A stretch of DNA of 64,000 nt from Uloborus plumipes (taxonomy: Eukaryota > Arthropoda > Arachnida > Araneae > Uloboridae): positions 1 through 64,000 of the forward strand of contig JAXGGA010003069.1 in assembly GCA_038373865.1 (NCBI GenBank), in the 5' to 3' direction. The notes under the pieces were generated by a model that was not told the DNA's origin, searched no databases, and saw only the letters and a program-made list of their open reading frames with translations. Below are positions 36,728 to 49,130 of this stretch, piece by piece. The position numbers and the translations under genes are program-made. Position 1 is the stretch's first letter; each line of letters starts with the position of its first letter.

Positions 36728-37852
36728 TATTAATCAAACAATTCATTCATACTTTTAATCTTTGTCAGACGAAATTGAGTTACAGTGTTAAAGTTTCGAA
36801 AAACTTCACCAAAATAGACATTGGGCACAAGTTGACATATGCTTTAGAAAAATCCTCATTCTAATGTAAAGTACAATCACGTTGTTCGAAAAATTAGCTT
36901 TCAATTTCCTTTCAGTTTAAAATTGGCGCGACAACTGCACTAAAAGCAAGTAGTGGGAAAAAATTAAAAACAAAAAAAGAATACTATTTACCTTATATGA
37001 GACTATTCCTTAACACCAAAACCAAAATGGTGAAACTTGAAATTACAGGGAAATCACTTCGAAAAAAACGTCACATAACATAATCAAAACTGATAGCAGA
37101 CGACTTTTTCTTTCGCTTCTAAAAAGCACGCGAAGCAACTTTTCCACAAACCTTCTTTTACTCACTCAACTCAACTCTATGTTTTACCTGCCGAACCTGA
37201 AAATGCCCCTGGCTAATCATTAAAGGAAAAGAAACCGCGAAAGAGAGAACTAGACCAGCGACCTGGTTATGTAAGGGCCATTGCCCTAAATACAAACCTT
37301 GCCCCAGACCTCATTCTTAAATTTACACAGTTCCACAACGGATATTTTTATTTCGGAAGTTTTGTTTTTATGATGATTTGCTCATATTAAATAACGTAAC
37401 AGGCTTATTTTGAGGCAGGAATGAAGATCACGTGGCTCTGCCTGTGGTAACAGCCGGGCTGATGAAATAATTTTGTTCAGGATGGCAGCAGCCATTTCAG
37501 ATGTTTTCTGTTACTACATGACGTTAACAACGTATGAACGAAAGTGATGATAATGATAATTGCCTGCTCGAATTTATTTTTTCGAATTTTAAGTATTTGT
37601 GTTCTCTGTATGAAATCAATTCTACAAAAAGAGTAATTCAAAATTCACGGAACTCTACATTACATCTTTTGAAGGATTTGATAAAAAATAAATTTTATCA
37701 CATTTTAATTAAAAATTAATAAAATTGTTGCACAAGAAACAAGGACTTTATGATTCAATCTTTCTTCTTCTTCCGAAGTAGTACTATTTCGATGCGATGA
37801 AAGTGAAATTTCAAAATACAAAGGAAGTAATGAGACGAATGCACTTGGAGGG
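36728..37852. other. Non-coding, with a weak candidate 5'UTR exon/promoter region at 37100-37330
   Basis: On the minus strand the sequence TTTTCAGGTTCGGCAG|GTAAAAC (donor near 37189) follows a GC-richer stretch that includes AGAGAGAAC and CCTTTAATGATTAGCC. This could be an upstream non-coding exon of the ALDH3 gene, which must exist beyond 23097. There is no direct proof. Confidence 0.25.
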
Positions 37853-38165
37853 CCGTGGTAGCCCGATCGGTAAGGCGTCGGACTCGTAACCGGAGGGTCC
37901 CGAGTTCGATCCTAGCCGGTCAAAGATCCACCGTTGTTTCTAATGGCTGCTGGGCGACGTAAAATAAGGGTCGTGGTCACAAAGTCCTCCAAGTGAAACA
38001 ATACTTCTGGCGTTTGCTCGGGCCCTTGTTCTGGATCAAAAGAACAGAGCGCTCAGAGCTAAATCGGACTTCCACCTAAAATGGTGCTCGTAAAAACGGA
38101 AGCCGTACTTCTTCCTCCTTAAATCGGGTAGTTGCTCGTGCTCGGGTATCCGAATAGTTTCAGAA
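37853..38165 (+). mobile_element. tRNA-derived SINE, plus strand
   Basis: The head is GGCCGTGGTAGCCCGATCGG, then GCGTCGGACTCGTAACCGG and a B-box GAGTTCGATCC. The A-box TAGCCCGATCGG and B-box are in tRNA spacing. The loop CTCGTAA puts CGT in the anticodon position (Thr-like, or a changed Met CAT). The stems have too many mismatches for a working tRNA. The body contains GGTCGTGGTCACAAAGTCCT and CCAAGTGAAACAATACTTCT, shared with the copy at 50955-51222. The tail is AAATCGGGTAGTTG…CTCGGGTATCCGAATAG. Confidence 0.85.
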
Positions 38166-41100
38166 ACAACAACAAACATGCACTTGGAGTGAAATCATTA
38201 TTTTATACTGAAAGGAAAGTACCATTCTAGATTAAACGGAACTAGTCTCTGAATGGCATAACGGAGCTGTTGGTATTTTGCTTCATACCAAAGCTTTGCC
38301 TTAAATTGATGAGTTGAGCTGCACTAATGCCGTGGACTCTCTCTCTAATGTGCTTAATTTATTTTAGCTACTAGTTTGTTGACACTCTCAGCCTCAATTA
38401 GACGAAATTCAGCAAATACCTGAGCTTTTATAGTGTGGAGTCATTATTTTCAGCAACTTTTTGAAGGCTAACCTTTTAACGATTCAAAAAACATCCCATC
38501 AATCTGTTGTTTCTTATGGAATATGAAACTGAAAAGTTCCACTCAGCTTGCATTTCGAAATCTTGCTCATAGTGACACAAATTTATGAAAAGCTTTTGGT
38601 GCGAATATTGGGCAGTTGATCCGTCGAAAAAAAAGTTTTTTTTATTTATTATTTCTCACTATTACTGTTTCCCAATGATAAAAGTATGAATTGAAATTCT
38701 CAATTACTAGTTTATAAAAAAGATAAAACCTATTGTTTTCGACCTATATGCCACAATAGTAACGCTGTTATAATTCCTCATTTTTCCCGAGCATTATACG
38801 TTTTGACTAACTACTTAACCAGTGGTTCGAATGTTCAGGTTCACCCATCGATTAAAATTAGTTTTAAAATTGAATTGCATGTCGCTAAGAAATTTCTAAG
38901 TTTACATTTACATTTGGATGAAATTACAAAACTATTTACAAAAACCCGAAATTTCTACATCCTTTTTCAAACAGCTAGAGCGGAAAGGGATTTTTGTTAA
39001 TTGATTATTTTCTGGAGTTCCTCCTCATAAAGTTAAGTTGTACATCCATCACAAATTTAAAGAAAACTCTGATAACAGAAAAACTTATTTTTACTATCTA
39101 TTCCACAGGCCATTTTTGGGGAGTGAAGAAGACAATTTTTCAATTTTTCTCAAGTTTATGCAATTTTTTTCATAATGAAGGACTACCGGCATCATCTCAT
39201 TTTTTTCTATGCTTCTAGTATCTATAAAAGGGGTGCAAGAGAAAAAAAAATAGAACCCCAGTTAGTCCTTCATATGTTTTTTCATGTTTAAAATGACGAA
39301 ATCTTCACTTTTTGAATCGCGATTTGACCCCGGAAAATTTCTATTTAGGCTTAACTTAAATCATTTCTTTTTATGCGCAAATCAAAGTTCATGCTTTCAG
39401 CTTTAGAGTAAGCCATGTTTGAACTTTCTGCCAGTATAAATAAATTTACCAGAACTCTTACAAGAAAAATAAAAAATGCCGAAGTTTACTCATCGGTGGA
39501 GCAAAAAAATGGCCATATCTCAAGAAAAAAATAAAGCAGTTGAAAGTACAGAATATTAGTACATATTACCTACCAAATTAGATCAAAATCAAAAAAGATG
39601 CGGCACGAAAATTTCTGAAAATTTGTTGATTTTATATGGAATTACCCAATATTCTCTAATTAAATTAATTACTTAATAATTAATTATTAGTTTATTCTAA
39701 TTTTAATCAAAATTCTTGAATAAATTATCTAATATGGTTAGAAGGAAAAGCATGGGATGCGAGTTCTAGATAACCATTAGAGGTGTTAAAGAGATTCAAT
39801 CTGTGAAAATACAACAGTTAATATTATTTGCAGTGCAATAAATAAATTGTCAGTTAGATGTTAATGCAACTATTAACTTTTGCCCCACCCCCCACCTTTT
39901 TTCTTTTAATCATTCAAGTACTTTGACAGGTATAAAAAAAAAAAATCCTAATCACAAATTTTCAACATGTAAGAAGTTCTGAATCTCTACTGGGCTTTAA
40001 ATCTGCGTGAGGCTTAGAGAAATTATTTTTAAAATTTTAGTCGGTTTTAAAAACATAGTTCATTTAAAACTTTTTGATTTTAATAATTATTTTGAAAATT
40101 ATCAACTTGGAGATCGTTTAACTACTAAATCAAAGAGCAGCCTATGCTATTAATCTGTTTCTCTAAGCACTATACTATATGGTGAGTAATTCATCCGATA
40201 CTTATTTCCAAGAGTCACTCACGGCTTCAGCAGATACACGGGCACTAACTATTAAAAGTAACGAAAATAGCATTTTCAGTAGACTTTTGCCCCCAAAGGC
40301 GAGAGTGAACCGCCAAATTATTTGCGCATATATTTGTGCTACATATGGAAAACACTTTCAGGGGCGGGCAGCTCAATCTCTTTTACCCCTAATATCATCT
40401 AAAATTACATTTGAGTTACAATTTCAGAAAATTAAAAGAGAAGAGCTCTCGAGCTTCTCTAAAGCAATCTGAGATAACAATTGAAGGGCCTGGGAGACGA
40501 AGGGGTTATGCGACAAAACAAAAATTGCGAGTAATTAAAGTTCAAGGTTTTACTGTTGCAGCTTTTTTCATTTCTGGTTTTGTAGTTAGTGTGCATATGA
40601 AATTGGTCTAATGGTATCTACTTCTGGATGTACCAAGTTTTGTTTGCCCACCTGTATCCATTGCTTACCATTGTACAGAGTGTTTACTTTTTAAAATGTA
40701 ACATAGCCAATTCATCCTCCAAGCCCTTCAATTGCCTTTGAAAAATTGGCATGGGTCGCTCATTTCTTGCTGAGATTTTGTCTTTGTCGGGATTCTAGCT
40801 TGTCGGGATTTCGGCTGTCGTGATTACGACCCAGACCCGCATACTTCCAATTGCAAAAATGCTCAAAATGAACTGCAGAGTAAAGCGATGAAAAGTTTGA
40901 AGCAAAAAAAAAAGTGAAAAAAATACAAAATCAAACTTTTCATACGGACTCCTGGTCCCCTAACTTATATTTAAGAAAAAATCCCAATTGAAAGCAATTC
41001 CAACACAAAAAATGTGAAAGATTTGAGATTTAAACTTGAAGAAACATTCAAGTACAAACTTTTAAGGTCCCGTGCAGAATTTAAGATCGAACTGTATCTC

Positions 41101-41892
41101 CCTTTCAGTAGAAAGACTAGTTGTCATTAAACTGAAGCCACAAAACTTTCGTTAGCGACTATATTTTCCCCCAAAAGGTGTTATTGACAGCGAGAGAGCG
41201 ATCATTCTGACATTGGACATGGGGCACATTTCTATTTCAGGACCCCCACCCAGTCCCCCTTCTCATATCAGTTGCGAGTAAAAAAATTCTTACAATGCCA
41301 GAATAAAATAAAAGTTTTGTGCAACGATCAAGCTCAAAAATAAATAAATAATAATGTTATCGTATCATTAAGACAAAAATATACGTCGAAATAATAGATT
41401 TAAAAAAATTCTTTAATTGTAGGAGAACTAATAAAATGTTCACTCAGAGATTATTTAGAGAAAAATATATTTAAGACGAAATAACAGAAATAATCTTTAA
41501 TTTATTCTAGTATAGAAACAAAATAATTTTTAACATTAAAATAACCCAATTAAGAGTATTCATAAACAATTAACTCTGTGCAGCATTCAAAACTTATAAA
41601 TGCGTATAACAGTCTCAACATTTGGAAACAATGAAGAGATGTATGTATTTACTTGTAGTTGCTTCAAAATGTCCATAACTATCCTTCTTTTCAATTAAAC
41701 TACGGAATTGCAATAATTTATTAGGGAAATTTGGCTCTAAATCATCAACACAATCACTTTACAAAGATTTTGCAGCATCATAAAGATTTGGGGTATTTTT
41801 TACGTTGAACAAACACGAAAATTCCTTGGCAAGTTCGTCATGGGGTTCTTTTCTTGTAAGTTCAGTTGTTAAACTATCTCACAAAACATAAT
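38166..41892. other. Long non-coding stretch, no gene supported
   Basis: Short open frames occur (for example 40179-40472, 97 codons), but none has splice-consistent context or a family motif. No inverted ends could be paired. This is the longest stretch of the window without a recognised element. Confidence 0.5.
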
Positions 41893-41894
41893 TA

Positions 41895-42069
41895 CTGTCG
41901 GCCCCGCTTAATCGGGTAACGGATAAACGAATACCCCGCTTATACGAATAAAACATCTTGGAACCGATGCCATAGACGCAATGTTAAAGATCCCCGCGTA
42001 AACAAATACCCCGCTTAATCGAATAATATTTCTTGGAACCGACAGTATTCGTTTAAGCGAGGAAAACAG
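41895..42069 (+). mobile_element. pogo-type MITE, full-length copy in the opposite orientation (175 bp)
   Basis: It begins CTGTCGGCCCCGCTTAATCG and ends GCGAGGAAAACAG, with TA at 41893-41894 and 42070-42071. The internal GGAACCGACAG of the shortened copy is present at about 42035-42045. Confidence 0.9.
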
Positions 42070-42621
42070 TACATGTTTTTATAAACCTATCACGAGGTTT
42101 CAATTGAACATCATGGTTTTTGGTGTCATCAAGAGATCTACTTCTTTGTGCAACTTTTTTTTTTTTTCGTTTCTTCATGGGAAAGTGGCTCAGAAAATCT
42201 AGGTTCTTTTTCATGCAAATTAAAATTTTCAGAAACCAATTCAACAAGTATTATTAATGAATCAAATAGTGAACCAAACATGCTGATGTTTGCAGAGGGA
42301 TCTTGCAAAATCTTGCTTGTTTTATTGATTCGCTGTACATATTATGAGCAGGGCTGCGGAGTCGGAGGAAAAATGGTCGACTCCGACTCCGACTCCGACT
42401 CCGGGATTTTAAAACTTTCGACTCCGACTCCGACTCCGACTCCGACTCCCGACTCCTGCTTTTTTTTTATTATTATTTTTTTTTACCCAAATATGAAGAG
42501 GGAAAAACCCTAAACAAAGGTTGAAATATTAAGTCCATTTTTAAAAGTTTCATTTTTATTCATGGTCGTAGCTAGGACTCACTTTAGGGGGGCAGATAGC
42601 AAGCTGGGGTATCCCAGTCGG

Positions 42622-42646
42622 AGGTCATGAGAGGTCATTGTGACCT
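42622..42646. promoter_or_regulatory. Nuclear-receptor-type sites: direct repeat plus perfect IR3 palindrome
   Basis: AGGTCATGAGAGGTCA forms a direct repeat with a 4-base spacer. It overlaps AGGTCATTGTGACCT, an inverted repeat of the AGGTCA half-site with a 3-base spacer. This is the consensus for steroid/oestrogen-related receptor dimers. Function is untested and it lies inside a transposon. Confidence 0.4.
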
Positions 42647-42712
42647 CTCAAAAAGTTCAATTTTCTCAAGAATTCTCACAGGTAATCTCACCACATTCAC
42701 CTCAATTCTCGG

Positions 42713-42727
42713 AGGTCACTGTGACCT
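42713..42727. promoter_or_regulatory. Second perfect IR3 nuclear-receptor-type palindrome
   Basis: AGGTCACTGTGACCT lies 81 bases after the first one. Both are followed by C(T/C)CAAAAAGTTCA, so the pair is probably an internal duplication. Confidence 0.4.
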
Positions 42728-43093
42728 CCCAAAAAGTTCATTTTCTCCAGAGCAAAAGACAAGTGCCGCTCTTGTCATTTGACTCGGTACATAACTAATT
42801 ACTTAGACTTTATTTTAACACATTGCATTTTTGCTGCAAAGACCCGCCATTTGGAGCACTTTTTAATGATCCTAGATGCTAAGGATTTGGATATTGGACG
42901 CTGAAAATTTGTATCTGTTAGTTTCAAAGATATGTTTTCACCTCCATAAAATTTCATCCAAATCGGAGGTGGTCGGAGTCGGAGTCGGAGTCGACATGTT
43001 TTTCAGCGACTCCGACTCCGACTCCTTTGGTCCAAAATCAGTCCGACTCCGACTCTTCGACTCCGACTCCGACTCCGCAGCCCTGATTATGAG

Positions 43094-44509
43094 CATACTG
43101 CATAGACTGCATTGAATTCTTTCCCTCCAAACATGGACATTTTTAGTTACCATGATTGAGTAAGGAGATTTCGAGGCCCCTGAAATCTAAGAGGTGGGGC
43201 CTGTGCGGGGGCGGCAAATAAGGGAAGCAAGAGGGGGCAGTCGCACCCCCAAATATTTTTCGCAGAATGTTAAAAAAACGGGTAAATTCAATTAATGTAT
43301 AACACAAATGGACGATCGCGCACAAAAGGAACTAAAAAAGATTGCTAATTTCCAAAAAAAAAAAAAAAGATAAAACTAATCCATAAACATATTCTCAAGA
43401 TCATTTCTCATAACGGAGGAATCTGAAAAAAAAAAAAAAAAATCTCTGAACAAGTATAACGGGATAAGAAAAGATTTTCAACTTTAGCTGTTTGGGAAAT
43501 AGCACAAGACGCTGGAAATCGATGGAAAAAAATCTTTTCTTGATTCTAAACATTGCAGATTAAAACTCGACAAAAAGTTAAAAACTAATTTTCAATCACG
43601 ACATTTTGCATGATAACTAATTACAAAATAAAATTAAAGTTTGGTCATAAGCATTTAAATTGTTTTAATAACTCCAATTTTTCTGAAAATTAAATCCAGT
43701 TTAAGAAATCTTTTTTTTAAACTTTTATGTATTTTTTTCATACTGAGGTGCTTCATATTTAACAAACTCGCCCCCTCAAACGAAATGTTGAAATGCCGCT
43801 CCTGGGCCTGTGCCTCTGCGGTAATCAGGCTCTGTTGACAGCGAGTGTAAAGTGGTGTAAGTAATAAAACATCGCGCTTCATATCTCCGTGAATATTGGT
43901 CGTACTAATGTCTAACTTTTTGCATTCGTTTTTATTTTCTCTAAATATAAGTTATGGGACCTAGAATCTGTATAAAAAGTGACATTTTGAATTCTTTGAC
44001 CAAGTTTTTTCTTCGCTTCCAACATCTTAACTCTTCACTTCATTTTGAGCATTTTTGCGATTGGAAGTCTGCATCTAGGACGAACGGTTACGAAAGTAAA
44101 GGTCTTGCAAGTTAAACCGGAACACCCTGTAAATATAAATTATTCCTATAAAAGCTTGTACACCTTCGAAAACCCTCTTTCGAGTGGACATTTGGTAATT
44201 TTATACATTAACCATGAAACTTTCGGTAGGATCCGAAAATCATTCAATTCAGATATCAGAAATATTACTTCTCTTGTTTTTACTAAAACAAGAGGAGTTT
44301 GACACTAAAATAATAACTGTACTGTCCGTCCGTGAAAACCGCGCCTAGCACTTGGGAACCATTCCCCTTAAAAATGGGGTGATGGATTGTTGGTGGGAAC
44401 TTTCTGAACTTTTCAATAAAAAACTTGCATTTGCTGTCCTTTTGACATATTCAACTAAACTATGTACTTGAAATGAGCATAGTTCCACGTTATTCGATAC
44501 GGTTCAAAA
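43094..44509. other. Non-coding, nothing recognised
   Basis: Poly-A runs lie at about 43357-43370 and 43427-43441. There is no gene. Confidence 0.5.
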
Positions 44510-44814
44510 TGCTGGTATACGCCCAAAATATCGCAGGTAAAAATGTCGCCGGTCCAAAATGTCGCGGGTAAAAATGTCGCCGGTCCAAAATGTAGCAGGC
44601 AGTAGCGTACATAGACTAAGGTGCGCCCCCCAGCAAGATTTGTAAATGCGCCCCCCACCCCCTACTAAAATGTAAAAAATATTTTCCCCGTGTAACCTTT
44701 AGTGCTATTTTTCTGGTTCGGGCGCCCTCAAACCTCTTGCGCCCCCCCGCGCCGCGGGGGCGCTATGTACGCCACTGGTAGCAGGTCCGAAATGTCGCCG
44801 GGAAAAAATGTCGC
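44510..44814. repeat. GTCGCC tandem array, interrupted by a hAT MITE
   Basis: Units of the type AAAATGTCGCCGGTCC repeat from about 44525 to 44591 and again from 44786 to 44814. The same array continues at 48235-48345 beyond element E, and appears inverted at about 51555-51612. Confidence 0.8.
44600..44777. mobile_element. hAT MITE (178 bp) in the GTCGCC array
   Basis: The ends are CAGTAGCGTACATAG and (reverse complement) CAGTGGCGTACATAG. The 8-bp duplication GTAGCAGG lies at 44592-44599 and 44778-44785. Confidence 0.9.
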
Positions 44815-44889
44815 AGGTGGGCCATTCCATGAAAAGTGAAACCAATTGATCAAAAATTCATATTGAAGTTATGTTGCTATGTTATACAT

Positions 44890-46330
44890 CAGGGCTCTCC
44901 AACCTACAACCCGCGGGCAGGATCCGGCCCGCGAGCAGCTTTTTTCCGGCCCGCGGAAAAAATCTGTTTTTTCAATTTTTTCCCCTTTTTAAAAAAAATA
45001 TTTTTTTTTTTAATTAAATTAATCAGAACAGTGATGATCTCATAGCGAATACGTCAAATAATAAATAAAAATCTATCCAAACTAAAATGCAAAGCTTTTT
45101 ATTTTATTTATTTTTTTACTTCTTTCGACGGTAATACCCATCTCTCTTTGTTGCCCTTTCCGAGAACAAATCTCTTTTCTCTGCTTCACATTCTCCCGTT
45201 AGTCCCCTAGCATAGGGCATTTCCTGTACCCAGAGCAAACATGTGCGCACTCCTTCTATCTTTGGCCAACACTGACGTCATCATTTCTATTGTCCGACCG
45301 TCTGTCCAATTTGTTTGATATTTGTTTGTGGTGTGAACAGATAATTTAAAATCACAGAAGAATTGGCTGATGTTCACTCTATGGAGAGCAATGTAACCGG
45401 AGACAAAATTTTCAGTAAAGTAAGTGAGATCATTTCTGACCTCGGGCTTGATTTCACACGTCTAAGAGGTCTACTATAGATGGGGGAAAAAATATGTCTG
45501 GCACAAAAATTGGAGTAGTTGGAAACATATGCAATTCTGTGAAAACAGCTGGGGGAATTAAACCCATGGTTTTTCACTGTATTATCCATCAACAAGCGTT
45601 GTGCGGGAAACACATGGATGTAGCTGAAGTAATGGATGTAGTTGTCAAAACAGTTAACTTTATTAGATCCAGTTCTCTTAAACATCGCCAATTTATTGTA
45701 ATCTACTTTCATTTTACAGTTCTCTCCCTGAAAAAGACTTTAAGAACATAAAAAATCCAGTTAAGAACATAAAAAACCAGTTATGTTTTCTCTTTTCGGG
45801 TCTACCTACAAGTGTGAGCAGACATTTTCAAAAATGAAGTATGTTAAATCTAAGTACAGATTCTCTTTATCAAATGAACATTTAAAATCAACTTTAATGA
45901 TCGGAACTACAAAGTTTGACCCTAAATGGACTGAAAATTTAAGAGGCAAACAAATGCAATCTTTTCATTAAAAATTGTGCTAAGCGTTGCACTTGCTCTG
46001 TCCTCATTTATTGTTAAGTTTCTTATCATCATTAATACATAAAATTCATTTAATAAAATTGTAGTACATTGCAAGGATTTAGGTTTTAGTCTCGTTTGGC
46101 TTTTTTTTTTTTTTTTTAATTCCTTTTTGGGGAGCAAAATACATTTTGTGGGAAAAAAGGACTTTCATTTCAGTTTTCTGTACTTCTCTCTAAATTTTAC
46201 GAGTTTCCGTAATGTTACAAAAAAAAAAAAAAAAAAAACATCTGAACTGAACTATTTTTGGACCGTTGGCCCGCCTCGCTTCCAAAAATTTTCAATTTGG
46301 CCCCCGAGTAAAAAAGGTTGGAGACCCCTG
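44890..46330 (+). mobile_element. hAT element of the GTF2IRD2/ZBED type, internally deleted
   Basis: The left end is CAGGGCTCTCCAACCT and the reverse complement of the right end is CAGGGGTCTCCAACCT. The 8-bp duplication TTATACAT lies at 44882-44889 and 46331-46338. G/C-rich GGCCCGCG blocks lie inside each end. A broken transposase is encoded on the same strand. Confidence 0.9.
45340..45971 (+). pseudogene. hAT transposase remnant (GTF2IRD2/ZBED-like)
   Basis: The first part gives EELADVHSMESNVTGDKIF and SEIISDLGLDFTRLRGL. After a frameshift at the position where TTDG is expected, MSGTKIGVVGNICNSVKTAG, FHCIIHQQALCGK and VMDVVVKTVNFIRSSSLKHR follow: the H-C-x-x-H-x-x-AL and VxNFIRS-x-x-L-x-HRQF motifs of this transposase group. 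The section from HRQF to the C-terminal domain is deleted. The frame resumes as SLFGSTYKCEQTFSKMKYVK, the hAT C-terminal dimerisation motif, and ends at the stop at 45969-45971. The frameshift, stops and deletion make it inactive. Confidence 0.85.
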
Positions 46331-48234
46331 TTATACATCATTTTAAAGCTTAAGATGTATATTTTAAAAATCCTGCATTGGTTTTTTGGTGAGAGTTAGA
46401 ATAATACTTATTTTCTTAGTTGGAAGTACGATATTCACGAACTTGTAAAAAATCAGAAAAAAGAACACATTTTCAAATGCATATTTCCCATCGAAAAATA
46501 AAAACAAAAATAACTACTTGTAGCACAATTTTAACTACTAAGACGGTACTATAATAATATGCATTCATTAATTTCTTTTGAATTGATCTAAATGGTGTAG
46601 TTAAAGTTTGAAAAAAAGAAGTTTGATGTTACGTCTGTAACAAAAAAGAAGCAAAAGTTGTCATTACGTCCTAAAAAATCAAAATTAAAAAAAACCCTTA
46701 ATGGTCCTTTTGGCAAATTCTTAGAGTAATTGCCCACCATAGTTAAAAATATTGCAACTGATTTAGTTTTTAAATTAATGCTGTTACAGACGTAACATTT
46801 CGGACATAACAAATGGCTCTATGTTACGTCCGTAGCAAAAGTAAATTTCCAATTAAATATGTAAAAAACCCAGGATGAGCAATACATGTATATAGCATAA
46901 TATGGTACGAGTACTAAAGTTTCTGGTATTCTGATTTTGAAATTTTTAATTATGTCGGCATGTAATTGAAATTTATTTCTTAAGATTAATAAAATACACA
47001 TATGGTATAACTGATTATAATTTATACCTCAACTGGCATTTTTTTGCTACGTTACATGGAAAGGGAGCTGTGGATGGAGTTGGGGGTATGGTCAGGCACC
47101 AGGTGTGGCAGAGAGTAAGATCTAGAACAGCATTTGTCAACGACGCTCTTTCCTTTTTTCAGTGTGCAAACTCCATTGCAGAAAAGTTAAAATTATTTAT
47201 ATGCCCCAGGAAAATGTTTTAAAGCTGACGCCAAAATTGGAAGAACGGTGGGCTAACATCGCGAATTTGCCAAAAGCCCGCGAAATGCATTGTTTTCGAA
47301 CAGAATACGAAAATGCCGTTCGAATTTCGAGAACGTCGGACGAAAAAGGACACATTTTTCCATTCACAAAAAATTATAAAAATTGACCAACTGTCACCAA
47401 GAAGGTTAAATTTTAGTTTAGTACTAGTATTCTGCTATATCATCCAACATTTTCAAATTTTTAAGTTCTCCTAAGACCAATCACTGATTCCAGGGAGGAA
47501 TTTACTTTTCCGATTTTTTTATGTAGCAGCCCCATTATGCATTAATTTTTAGAATACAAATAAATAAATTTGTGTGAAGGCCCTTCTAAACTTTTCTTGT
47601 GTCAATCTTTCTTGGAAAGAATTGTCTTAAGATGCATTAATTCATTGTTACATATTGACATATTGGCATATGCTCTCAACTCCCCCAGACTTACCCAAAT
47701 TTTCTAAAACTGTTACAGTATAACTTAAAATATTCAAATAATGTGTTAATTAATGCTACTGTATTGTTTTAGCACAAAAATCTTTGTTTATTCCTGCTTT
47801 AAAATACTGTTTTCTACTTTCAAATCAGAGATGTTACGTCTGTAACACCACTTTGTTTCGTCCGTAACAAGTTTATGAATTTTTTTCACAAATTCGGCAG
47901 TCAAAATCCACACAATCTTTATGGTTTTAGAAAGCTTGAAGTCTCTAGAATACGTATTAAAAAAAAAAGTTCAAACTTTCCGTATAATTCAGAGGAATAT
48001 TGTAAGTTGTATGACATAGTCGAGTTTTTGCTGTTTTGTGAATTACGTCTGTAACAGGCAGTTTTTAATTTCTATATTTTTTTGTAATTAAGCAATCTGC
48101 ACGCAAATTTAATGTAGCATAAACATCATCAAGTTACACTACAGGAAAAAAAATTGAAGACTTTCATCAGCCCAAACCAGAATTATTAGTGTTCAAAGTC
48201 TGCGATTGTTACGTCTGTAACGATGGAATTGCCC

Positions 48235-48345
48235 AGGTCCAAAATGTCGCCGGCCAAAAATGTCGCCGGTCAAAAATGTCGCGGGCCAAAATGTCGCCAG
48301 TCCAAATGTAGACGGACAAAAATGTAGAAGGTCCGATATGGATAC
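48235..48345. repeat. GTCGCC tandem array, continuation beyond element E
   Basis: At least six units of the AAAATGTCGCCGG(T/C)C type, decaying to TGTAGACGG/TGTAGAAGG at the right. Confidence 0.8.
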
Positions 48346-49122
48346 ACTTTGTCTCAAAAATTAAAACATACGAAAAGGCTTTTTTTCACCAAATTAGCAA
48401 AAGATTGTTAATTGCTGTTGATGAACGTGTGCGTTAACAATAGCATGAACTAAAATTTTTGAAAAATACTATAAAAAATTTAACCTTTCGGCTTGTAACT
48501 GTTTCGAGCGTTTTCCAAGAAACAAATAGTTTTTAAATAAGCGTACGTTATTTATTTACAATAGCTTATTTCACCGTGACTCGCTATCTACCAACTTTAA
48601 AACGAATAGATTAGCAGCCCAAGACAAGTTTAATTGATATCGAAAAGAAAATTTAAGTGTTGAGAAAAAAGTTGAAGAACAATGAAATGAATAAGACAGA
48701 TATACAACGTATGAAACTTGGCTTTTGTTAAAATTTCTTACATGAAGGAAAGCAAGTCTATATTATTTAATAATAGAGATGTTTTTATTTTCTTCTACAT
48801 ATAATGTGTAAAAGAAAGTATTGTATCAGTGAAAAATTGTCAATTTGGAAGAATTTACACGTTCTGACATGTGCTGAATTCAACTTTACCGTTTATTTTT
48901 TTAAAGGAAAATTTGTAAGTGTGTATCTGCGTGACCCATTTTTTGGGGGCGACTCTACCTCAAAACTTACTGCATGAATTAGAATAAAATTTGATACATA
49001 CATGTACCAATATGTGATTCAGTGTTGATTGGTTTTTGCCGCTAGTTCTTCCAAAGGAGTTTTTACATACAAGAATGTAATGGAACGTTTTCAGCATAGC
49101 GTGATTACTCTGTATGAAGAAG
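48346..49122. other. Non-coding, nothing recognised
   Basis: AT-rich, no gene. Confidence 0.5.
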
Positions 49123-49130
49123 GTTCAGAC

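Larger units (their letters stand above)
42349..43085. mobile_element. hAT-type element with GACTCC subterminal arrays
   Basis: The left end is CAGGGCTGCGGAGTCGGAGG and the reverse complement of the right end is CAGGGCTGCGGAGTCGGAGT. There is an 8-bp duplication, ATTATGAG (42341-42348 and 43086-43093). The hexamer CGACTC is repeated in blocks near both ends (42375-42452; 42970-43076) in inverted overall arrangement. The interior holds two perfect AGGTCAnnnTGACCT palindromes. No transposase. Confidence 0.9.
44819..48234. mobile_element. Element E: GGG-type DNA transposon with TTACGTCTGTAAC repeats
   Basis: The left end is GGGCCATTCCATG and the reverse complement of the right end is GGGCAATTCCATC, with a 4-bp duplication AGGT (44815-44818 and 48235-48238) inside the GTCGCC array. 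The motif GTTACGTCTGTAAC or a one-base variant occurs near 46627, 46788, 46822, 47832, 47858, 48044 and 48208. A hAT element (44890-46330) is inserted 70 bp from the left end, leaving about 2.0 kb of element E. A 74-codon frame at 47162-47386, preceded by TTTTTTCAG, has no family match. Confidence 0.75.

Noticed and set aside
37853..37925. Functional tRNA gene (Thr-like CGT anticodon position)
   Set aside because: Acceptor, anticodon and T stems have several mismatches, and the sequence continues into a SINE body and tail with other copies.
40179..40611. Two overlapping plus-strand frames (97 and 66 codons)
   Set aside because: No motif, different frames, ordinary AT-rich surroundings.
42148..43153. 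Ser/Asp- and Thr/Pro-repeat open frames
   Set aside because: They read through the GACTCC arrays of a hAT element with 8-bp duplications.
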